A stretch of DNA of 15,000 bases from Pseudogymnoascus destructans (lineage: Eukaryota; Ascomycota; Leotiomycetes; Thelebolales; Thelebolaceae): contig NW_020167529.1 in NCBI RefSeq assembly GCF_001641265.1, forward strand, positions 252,501 to 267,500, read 5' to 3'. Shown here in pieces: positions 8,534 to 15,000 of this stretch (within the stretch, counting starts at the first letter, position 1; each line of letters begins with the position of its first letter). The position numbers and the translations under genes were made by a program. Under the pieces are notes generated by a model that was not told the origin of the DNA, ran no database searches, and was given only the letters and a program-made list of their open reading frames with translations.

Positions 8534-8946
8534 TTCGCTACTTTTAAGTATGGAGCAATCTCAATGATTCTTCCGTGGCGACACTTATGGAAGCCTTTGC
8601 AGCCCCGCAAGGGGTGGGGAGCACGACTGTAAATAAGTCTCCCTTCATGCAAGTCAGCACCCGCTGGCAACACGATCGAATTGACGGGGACGTCCTAAAG
8701 CCTACAACACCAACCCGCCCGGGAAACCGAGGCGGGGGCCCGTGCTAACTCCACGGGGTGGTAAAAGAGTGTATGGATACTCCCTCTGGGGAACTATGGA
8801 TAATCCGCAGCGAAGACCCTAAGTAGCGCTAGCTATACGGGTAACGTTCACAGACTAAGTGGTTGTGGGTGGAGCCTAGCTCTGCTTAAGATATAGTCGG
8901 GCCCTACGTGAAAGCGCAGGGGTGAGTCGCTACGAACTCGAAACCG
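8534..8946 (+). other. Group I intron S1506 in 18S (unit 2)
   Basis: A 413-base self-splicing intron between aacaaggt and ttccgtaggtg. The guide ggaagcctt (8589-8597) matches the joined exons: gcctt pairs with aaggt, with G8593 and T8533 forming the U-G wobble at the 5' splice site, and ggaa pairs with ttcc of the downstream exon (P10). It ends with G8946. Core pieces are aattgacggggacgtcc (P), aatccgcagcgaagacc (Q), cacagactaag (R) and aagatatagtc (S); GACTA at 8853-8857 pairs with TAGTC at 8894-8898. This fits subgroup IC1, common at this site in ascomycetes. There is no endonuclease gene. It is present in all three units. Confidence 0.95.

Positions 8947-8977
<31 letters not shown>
8947..8977 (+). 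rRNA. 18S rRNA, last exon (unit 2)
   Basis: The 31-base 3' exon, starting ttccgtaggtgaacctgc and ending ggaaggatcatta. Splicing restores aacaaggtttccgtagg, the standard 18S 3' sequence. Confidence 0.97.
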
Positions 8978-9148
8978 CAGTAGTCGCCCGGGTTGCCGCA
9001 AGGCCTCCCGGGTAACCTACCACCCTTTGTTTATTACACTTTGTTGCTTTGGCAGGCCTGCCCTCGGGCTGCTGGCTCCGGCCGGCGAGCGCTTGCCAGA
9101 GGACTAAACTCTGTTTGTCTATACTGTCTGAGTACTATATAATAGTTA
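8978..9148 (+). other. ITS1 (unit 2)
   Basis: 171 bases, essentially identical to 239-409 and 14688-14858. It is bounded by the 18S end catta and the 5.8S start aaactttc. Confidence 0.94.
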
Positions 9149-9305
9149 AAACTTTCAACAACGGATCTCTTGGTTCTGGCATCGATGAAGAACGCAGCGA
9201 AATGCGATAAGTAATGTGAATTGCAGAATTCAGTGAATCATCGAATCTTTGAACGCACATTGCGCCCCCTGGTATTCCGGGGGGCATGCCTGTCCGAGCG
9301 TCATT
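9149..9305 (+). rRNA. 5.8S rRNA (unit 2)
   Basis: 157 bases with the intact aacggatctcttgg, cgatgaagaacgcagc and gaacgcacattgcgcc blocks. This is the best full-length 5.8S copy in the window and the reference for the one-base loss in unit 1. Confidence 0.98.
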
Positions 9306-9452
9306 ACAACCCTCAAGCTCAGCTTGGTATTGGGCCCCGCCGACCCGGCGGGCCCTAAAGTCAGTGGCGGTGCCGTCCGGCTCCGAGCGTAGTAATTCTT
9401 CTCGCTCCGGAGGTCCGGTCGTGTGCTTGCCAGCAACCCCCAATTTTTTCAG
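9306..9452 (+). other. ITS2 (unit 2)
   Basis: 147 bases from acaaccctcaagc to caattttttcag. It includes the strong pairing ggcccc with the later gacccggcgggcc segment. It ends where 28S begins at gttgacctcgg. Confidence 0.93.
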
Positions 9453-9487
9453 GTTGACCTCGGATCAGGTAGGGATACCCGCTGAAC

Positions 9488-9519
<32 letters not shown>

Positions 9520-10375
9520 CAACAGGGATTACCTCAGTAACGGCGAGTGAAGCGGTAACAGCTCAAATTTGAAATCTGGCCTCACGGTCCGAGTTGTAAT
9601 TTGTAGAGGATGCTTCGAGCATGGTCTGGCCTAAGTTCCTTGGAACAGGACGTCATAGAGGGTGAGAATCCCGTATGCGGCCAGGTGCCTACGCTCATGT
9701 GAAGCTCCTTCGACGAGTCGAGTTGTTTGGGAATGCAGCTCAAAATGGGTGGTAAATTTCATCTAAAGCTAAATATTGGCCAGAGACCGATAGCGCACAA
9801 GTAGAGTGATCGAAAGATGAAAAGCACTTTGGAAAGAGAGTTAAACAGTACGTGAAATTGTTGAAAGGGAAGCGCTTGCAACCAGACTTGCGCGCGGCCG
9901 ATCATCCGGTGTTCTCACCGGTGCACTCGGCCGTGCTCAGGCCAGCATCGGTTTTGGCGGCTGGATAAAGGCCCTAGGAATGTAGCTCCTCTCGGGGAGT
10001 GTTATAGTCTAGGGTGCAATGCAGCCTGCTGGGACCGAGGACCGCGCTTCGGCTAGGATGCTGGCGTAATGGTTGTAAGCGGCCCGTCTTGAAACACGGA
10101 CCAAGGAGTCTAACATCTATGCGAGTGTTTGGGTGTCAAACCCATACGCGTAATGAAAGTGAACGGAGGTGAGAACCCTTAAGGGTGCATCATCGACCGA
10201 TCCTGATGTCTTCGGAAGGATTTGAGTAAGAGCATAGCTGTTGGGACCCGAAAGATGGTGAACTATGCCTGAATAGGGTGAAGCCAGAGGAAACTCTGGT
10301 GGAGGCTCGCAGCGGTTCTGACGTGCAAATCGATCGTCAAATTTGGGTATAGGGGCGAAAGACTAATCGAACCAT
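9453..10375 (+). rRNA. 28S rRNA, 5' exon (unit 2, rest of gene missing)
   Basis: 923 bases covering the 28S start and D1/D2 and ending at the L798 site (cgaaccat). The conserved blocks missing bases in unit 1 are complete here, for example aagtagagtgatcgaaag and gtgagaatcccg. The downstream exon does not follow: the unit breaks within the intron at 10666 and resumes in the spacer. As written this unit could not yield a 28S rRNA. Confidence 0.95.
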
Positions 10376-10666
10376 TGACCTGTAGGAACACTACTAGGTG
10401 GTTAAGAGGCGGCTAAAAGCGCCGTCTAGTCCCGACGCCGGGGCGACACTGTCAAATTGCGGGAACATCCTTAGAGCCTAGACTACCGCAGCCTTCCTGA
10501 AAGGGGGGTGCGCACCAGGGTAACGACCTCGGGTATGGTAATAACGTCTAGGATTGGACAATCCGCAGCCAAGCCCTACGGACCTCGGTCTATGGGTGCA
10601 GTTCATCGACTAGATGGCAGTGGGTGGCAGCAATGCCGCTTAAGATATAGTCAGACCCCCGGGAAA
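10376..10666 (+). other. Group I intron L798, truncated (unit 2)
   Basis: It matches 1612-1897 (286 bases there, 291 here) and includes the guide ctactaggtggtt and the P, Q, R and S core. It stops after cccccgggaaa. The 3' part, with the terminal domain and 3' splice site, is absent, so it could not splice as written. The break coincides with the N at 10667. Confidence 0.93.
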
Positions 10667-10667
10667 N
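10667..10667. other. N at a chimeric or deletion junction
   Basis: The only ambiguous base in the window. To the left the sequence follows the 28S intron (ends at 1897 in unit 1); to the right it follows the spacer (5012 in unit 1). Both sources share CGGGC (1899-1903 and 5012-5016). The N falls exactly where they differ: C1898 on the intron side, G5011 on the spacer side. This looks like an assembler's forced overlap or a one-base gap, though a real deletion with microhomology is not excluded. Confidence 0.9.
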
Positions 10668-10739
10668 CGGGCTTGGGGGCAGATAGCCCCTACCCCCTCT
10701 GGGGGGGGGTGTATCATGGCGGCGAGAGGCTCGGTGGGG

Positions 10740-11234
10740 TTTGCCGGGTAGCGGGGGGGGGTAGAGTGTAGTACAGTGTAGTACAGTGGAGGGGTAAGCC
10801 TAGAGGTGCTGGGCCCGGGCTATTTCTAGGGAGGTGGTGTGCTGTGGCGCTCCTACAGCAGCCATCTTGCCGGGTAGGTGAGTGAGTGGCTACCCGGCAA
10901 ACCTCTTGCCGGGTAGCTGGGTGGTGAGGAGCTACCCGGCAAAGATCTTGGAACCGCGACGGGGCCTGCCACGGGGGACCTAGGGGGGCAGGCTCACTAG
11001 GGATTGGGTCAGTTAGGGTGTGGGTAGCCCGCTGCTGCCCCCTGGGTCGCCCAGAGCAGATCCTAATTTTCGACTTTTTTGCCAGGTAGCTGTTTGCCGG
11101 GTAGCGGGGCGGTTTTGGCAGCGGGTGGTTTTGCCGGGTAGCTGGGGCTCATCGGGGGAGGTTTGGGGGGTTTCGACTTTTTTTGCCGGGTAGCTGTTTG
11201 CCGGGTAGCTGGGTCGGTAGGAGCTACCCGGCAA
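10740..11234 (+). repeat. TTTGCCGGGTAGCT motif and hairpin cluster (unit 2)
   Basis: The cleanest version of the motif cluster. Forward copies start at 10740, 10866, 10905, 11079 (variant gccaggtagct), 11093, 11130, 11182 and 11197; reverse copies start at 10890, 10930 and 11222. Hairpins are 10867-10877 with 10890-10900 (11-bp stem, 12-base loop), 10906-10918 with 10930-10942 (13 bp, 11-base loop), and 11198-11210 with 11222-11234 (13 bp, 11-base loop). Loops are rich in G and T. The constant spacing suggests paired protein sites or cruciforms. The Reb1-like core CCGGGTA supports a role in termination or fork arrest, as inference. Confidence 0.88.
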
Positions 11235-11351
11235 GGCTGGGGCTGTAGGGGGCGGGTAGGGCACCCCGTGGCAGCCGTAGCTACACCGTAGGGCCTTGTG
11301 GGAGAGGTCTTTGGGGGGGGTCAGGGAATTTGAGGCGAGGAGCTGGGATGT

Positions 11352-11363
11352 GTATATATATAC
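11352..11363. promoter_or_regulatory. TATA-like palindrome (unit 2)
   Basis: gtatatatatac, a perfect palindrome identical to 5668-5679. It is preserved between units, but no function is shown. Confidence 0.3.
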
Positions 11364-11614
11364 TAGATCGGAGATGTTGAATAGGGTGGGCATAAGACTT
11401 GGGTAGGCAAGTGGGCAGTGCTGCTACGCAGGGCTCCTCACAGCTATAAGGAAGGGCAGCGTCAGTTGAGCCTTGGGGTGGGCGGGGGGCTAGGACCCCC
11501 AAGGGTGGGATTTGAGGTGCCTGGCAGCCCCCTCCGGCCCCCCCCCCCAACTACCACCCAACGCGAAATCCGAAAAATTCCGTGGTCAGCTTTTCGGCCT
11601 TAACTTTGAGTGTG

Positions 11615-11690
11615 TTTGTATGGAAAAACGTCGCTTTTTAAAAAATCACATACAAATGAATTTATCGGAAAAACATTTTGTGCACGGGAG
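11615..11690. other. AT-rich island with inverted repeat (unit 2)
   Basis: tttgtatg (11615-11622) and catacaaa (11649-11656) are complementary 8-base arms separated by 26 bases. An A- and T-rich stretch with gaatttatcggaaaaac follows. The island precedes the candidate promoter block at 11692. Confidence 0.55.
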
Positions 11691-11691
11691 G

Positions 11692-11738
11692 GTTTTCTGA
11701 CGAGTCGCAATGTCAAAAGGGGTCGGTGGGTATATGAT
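11692..11738 (+). promoter_or_regulatory. Candidate Pol I promoter element (unit 2)
   Basis: ttttctgacgagtcgcaatg, then tcaaaaggggtcggtggg and tatatgatgg. It matches 5995-6040 and, at about 80%, 4660-4710. The TATATGA core lies about 740 bases upstream of 18S at 12475. The promoter role is inferred. Confidence 0.4.
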
Positions 11739-11770
11739 GGGGGCGAGCGAAGGCTCATTAGGAAAACGCA

Positions 11771-11918
11771 AAAGTAGGCTTGGAGACTCTTTGGCAGTGC
11801 TAGTATAGGGAAGAACCGGAAAGTAGGCCTTGAGCAATCTTGGCAGTGCTGGTACGGGGACCTGGAAAGTAGGCCTTGGAGCACCTCTTCGCAGTGCTAG
11901 TCGTGTGTTCCTAGTGGG
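11771..11918 (+). repeat. Three tandem copies, 46-53 bp unit (unit 2)
   Basis: Units lie at 11771-11819, 11820-11865 and 11866-11918. All begin aaagtaggc and carry gcagtgct(a/g)gt about 25 bases in. The second and third share aaagtaggccttg. The copies are diverged from one another but conserved between rDNA units. Confidence 0.87.
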
Positions 11919-12474
11919 CTTAGATCCTCCTATCTTGAGGCTGCTTCGGCAACCTCTGTCTCTTAGTTGACACGCCACCTTCTGCGAGCCGGACGACTGA
12001 TTAGTGAACGCGCTGTCACGGTCGGCCCCAGGGAGGCACAACACCCGAGGTTCGAGACCCTAGCCTGAGAGGGCCTGGGGATCACTAACGGTGCCCGAAA
12101 GTCTGGTGGCGAAAGCCGCCAGTACCGTAGGAGTCTGTGGATTACTGGCCGATGGCCACCGTTCTCTGCTAGACATTTGGGGGCAAGCTTAGGCTGGTAG
12201 CCGCTTCGTGCGTGACCGGCCGACAGTAACCTCCTCCTGAGGGTCGCATGTGACACCCTGCGAAGGCGCCTAGCGCCCTACCAGTGGTGCCGCGGACCAA
12301 CCCTTGGGGAACACAGTGGGGGCAATTGGATCGTGCTGTGGGAACCTGTTGTAGCTCTGGCTCTGGGGACCTGTAGCGCGGGTCGCTCTCGGGCGACCCT
12401 CCTCGTACACTGCTCTGCCGCCCGCTCTGCGGGCGGTTGGCCGGCGTCTTTCGGGGTGACCGGCTCAAGATAGT

Positions 12475-13579
12475 TACCTGGTTGATTCTGCCAGTAGTCA
12501 TATGCTTGTCTCAAAGATTAAGCCATGCATGTCTAAGTATAAGCAATCTATACAGTGAAACTGCGAATGGCTCATTAAATCAGTTATCGTTTATTTGATA
12601 GTACCTTACTACTTGGATAACCGTGGTAATTCTAGAGCTAATACATGCTAAAAACCCCGACTTCGGAAGGGGTGTATTTATTAGATAAAAAACCAATGCT
12701 CTTCGGGGCTCCTTGGTGATTCATAATAACTTAACGAATCGCATGGCCTTGTGCCGGCGATGGTTCATTCAAATTTCTGCCCTATCAACTTTCGATGGTA
12801 GGATAGTGGCCTACCATGGTTTCAACGGGTAACGGGGAATTAGGGTTCTATTCCGGAGAGGGAGCCTGAGAAACGGCTACCACATCCAAGGAAGGCAGCA
12901 GGCGCGCAAATTACCCAATCCCGACACGGGGAGGTAGTGACAATAAATACTGATACAGGGCTCTTTTGAGTCTTGTAATTGGAATGAGTACAATTTAAAT
13001 CCCTTAACGAGGAACAATTGGAGGGCAAGTCTGGTGCCAGCAGCCGCGGTAATTCCAGCTCCAATAGCGTATATTAAAGTTGTTGCAGTTAAAAAGCTCG
13101 TAGTTGAACCTTGGGCCTGGCTGGCCGGTCCGCCTCACCGCGTGCACTGGTCCGGCCGGGCCTTTCCTCCTGGGGAGCCGCATGCCCTTCACTGGGTGTG
13201 TCGGGGAACCAGGACTTTTACTTTGAAAAAATTAGAGTGTTCAAAGCAGGCCTATGCTCGAATACATTAGCATGGAATAATAGAATAGGACGTGTGGTTC
13301 TATTTTGTTGGTTTCTAGGACCGCCGTAATGATTAATAGGGATAGTCGGGGGCATCAGTATTCAATTGTCAGAGGTGAAATTCTTGGATTTATTGAAGAC
13401 TAACTACTGCGAAAGCATTTGCCAAGGATGTTTCATTAATCAGTGAACGAAAGTTAGGGGATCGAAGACGATCAGATACCGTCGTAGTCTTAACCATAAA
13501 CTATGCCGACTAGGGATCGGGCGATGTTATCTTTTTGACTCGCTCGGCACCTTACGAGAAATCAAAGTTTTTGGGTTCT

Positions 13580-13613
<34 letters not shown>

Positions 13614-13614
13614 A

Positions 13615-13648
<34 letters not shown>

Positions 13649-14083
13649 GCGGCTTAATTTGACTCAACACGGGGAAACTCACCAGGTCCAGACACAATAA
13701 GGATTGACAGATTGAGAGCTCTTTCTTGATTTTGTGGGTGGTGGTGCATGGCCGTTCTTAGTTGGTGGAGTGATTTGTCTGCTTAATTGCGATAACGAAC
13801 GAGACCTTAACCTGCTAAATAGCCCGGCTAGCTTTGGCTGGTCGCTGGCTTCTTAGAGGGACTATCGGCTCAAGCCGATGGAAGTTTGAGGCAATAACAG
13901 GTCTGTGATGCCCTTAGATGTTCTGGGCCGCACGCGCGCTACACTGACAGAGCCAACGAGTTCATCACCTTGGCCGAAAGGTCTGGGTAATCTTGTTAAA
14001 CTCTGTCGTGCTGGGGATAGAGCATTGCAATTATTGCTCTTCAACGAGGAATTCCTAGTAGGCGCGAGTCATCAGCTCGTGCC

Positions 14084-14132
<49 letters not shown>

Positions 14133-14243
14133 AACGGCTAAGTGAGGCTTCCGGACTGGCTCAGGGAGGTCGGCAACGACCACCCAGAGCTGGAAAGTTG
14201 TCCAAACTTGGTCGTTTAGAGGAAGTAAAAGTCGTAACAAGGT
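12475..14243 (+). rRNA. 18S rRNA, main exon (unit 3)
   Basis: 1769 bases, identical to 6764-8533 except for one T missing in ggatgtttcattaatcag near 13430, where unit 2 has the usual four T. The change lies in a conserved segment, so it is either a homopolymer error or a variant copy. It ends at cgtaacaaggt before the S1506 intron. Confidence 0.98.
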
Positions 14244-14656
14244 TTCGCTACTTTTAAGTATGGAGCAATCTCAATGATTCTTCCGTGGCGACACTTATGG
14301 AAGCCTTTGCAGCCCCGCAAGGGGTGGGGAGCACGACTGTAAATAAGTCTCCCTTCATGCAAGTCAGCACCCGCTGGCAACACGATCGAATTGACGGGGA
14401 CGTCCTAAAGCCTACAACACCAACCCGCCCGGGAAACCGAGGCGGGGGCCCGTGCTAACTCCACGGGGTGGTAAAAGAGTGTATGGATACTCCCTCTGGG
14501 GAACTATGGATAATCCGCAGCGAAGACCCTAAGTAGCGCTAGCTATACGGGTAACGTTCACAGACTAAGTGGTTGTGGGTGGAGCCTAGCTCTGCTTAAG
14601 ATATAGTCGGGCCCTACGTGAAAGCGCAGGGGTGAGTCGCTACGAACTCGAAACCG
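14244..14656 (+). other. Group I intron S1506 in 18S (unit 3)
   Basis: 413 bases, matching 8534-8946 throughout as far as read. The guide ggaagcctt is at 14299-14307 and the terminal G at 14656. Its presence in every unit indicates the intron is fixed across the array. Confidence 0.95.

Positions 14657-14687
<31 letters not shown>
14657..14687 (+). rRNA. 18S rRNA, last exon (unit 3)
   Basis: The 31-base 3' exon ending ggaaggatcatta, identical to the other two copies. Confidence 0.97.
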
Positions 14688-14858
14688 CAGTAGTCGCCCG
14701 GGTTGCCGCAAGGCCTCCCGGGTAACCTACCACCCTTTGTTTATTACACTTTGTTGCTTTGGCAGGCCTGCCCTCGGGCTGCTGGCTCCGGCCGGCGAGC
14801 GCTTGCCAGAGGACTAAACTCTGTTTGTCTATACTGTCTGAGTACTATATAATAGTTA
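14688..14858 (+). other. ITS1 (unit 3)
   Basis: 171 bases, the same as 8978-9148. Confidence 0.94.
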
Positions 14859-15000
14859 AAACTTTCAACAACGGATCTCTTGGTTCTGGCATCGATGAAG
14901 AACGCAGCGAAATGCGATAAGTAATGTGAATTGCAGAATTCAGTGAATCATCGAATCTTTGAACGCACATTGCGCCCCCTGGTATTCCGGGGGGCATGCC
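14859..15000 (+). rRNA. 5.8S rRNA, cut by window end (unit 3)
   Basis: The first 142 of about 157 bases, from aaactttcaacaacgg to ggggggcatgcc. It is identical to 9149-9290 and truncated only by the end of the window. Confidence 0.97.

Larger units (their letters stand above)
10668..12474 (+). other. Intergenic spacer, 5' part missing (unit 2 to 3)
   Basis: It corresponds to 5012-6763 and is 55 bases longer because unit 1 is missing single bases. The 28S 3' exon, the near-28S motif at 4373, the 4463-4577 cluster, the upstream duplicated element and the G-rich 40-bp array are all absent. A short direct repeat, gtgtagtaca twice, lies at 10766-10785. A run of 11 C near 11538-11548 differs in length from the 12 C of unit 1. 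The last ~735 bases (from 11740) are the probable 5' external spacer, with the same hairpins as unit 1: 12103-12122, 12380-12399 and 12418-12436. Confidence 0.93.
1..15000 (+). repeat. Tandem rDNA array, parts of three units
   Basis: The same sequence recurs head to tail. Position 1 aligns with 8738 and with 14448, and the 18S starts at 6764 and 12475. Unit 1 covers 1-8737, unit 2 8738-14447, and unit 3 14448-15000 (partial). Unit 2 is shorter by a 3.1-kb internal loss at 10667. After gaps are allowed for, the copies are almost identical, as expected from concerted evolution of ribosomal DNA. All transcribed parts are on the + strand. No 5S rRNA gene, tRNA or protein gene was recognised between the units. 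Confidence 0.98.

Noticed and set aside
10867..11234. CRISPR-like array of short repeats
   Set aside because: The motif copies occur in both orientations with irregular gaps and no unique spacers, in a eukaryotic rDNA spacer.

Overview
The window is a piece of fungal nuclear ribosomal DNA: a head-to-tail rDNA array with no protein-coding gene. It runs 18S rRNA, ITS1, 5.8S, ITS2, 28S, intergenic spacer (IGS), then the next 18S, all on the + strand. The open reading frames in it lie inside rRNA or spacer sequence, recur wherever the repeat recurs, and show no protein-family signature, so none is annotated. The 18S, 5.8S and 28S cores are those of a filamentous ascomycete. From memory, ITS1 and ITS2 look like Leotiomycetes of the Pseudogymnoascus/Geomyces type; this genus-level guess was not checked by a search.

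Layout. Unit 1 enters at the 3' end of 18S, inside a group I intron (1-207). It continues through the last 18S exon (208-238), ITS1, 5.8S (410-565), ITS2, a complete 28S (711 to about 4308) interrupted by a second group I intron (1612-1995), and a full IGS with 5' external transcribed spacer (about 4309-6763). Unit 2 has a complete 18S (6764-8977, intron 8534-8946), ITS1, 5.8S and ITS2. Its 28S is cut off at 10666, inside the 28S intron, and joined through a single N to the middle of the IGS (10668-12474). About 3.1 kb that unit 1 has between 1898 and 5011 is missing there. Unit 3 has a complete 18S (12475-14687, intron 14244-14656), ITS1 and most of 5.8S. Unit 1 spans 8737 bases as written (1 to 8737) and the shortened unit 5710.

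The introns sit at the known S1506 and L798 sites. Each carries an internal guide that matches its joined exons apart from one U-G wobble at the 5' splice site, plus the group I Q, R and S core elements. Neither encodes a homing endonuclease.

The IGS has its own architecture: a family of TTTTGCCGGGTAGCT motifs beginning about 65 bases after the 28S 3' end and clustering again mid-spacer, partly as constant-spacing inverted pairs; a G-rich array of about 40-bp repeats; a duplicated element of about 50 bp; three tandem copies of a 46-53 bp unit; and a hairpin-rich 5' external spacer. I read this as a candidate set of Pol I terminators, fork barriers and promoters; that reading is inference.

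Sequence quality is uneven. Unit 1 up to about position 6210 lacks many single bases compared with the other copies, including bases in universally conserved rRNA cores, while the rest is nearly identical between copies. This step, together with the N, points to consensus and assembly problems more than to biology.
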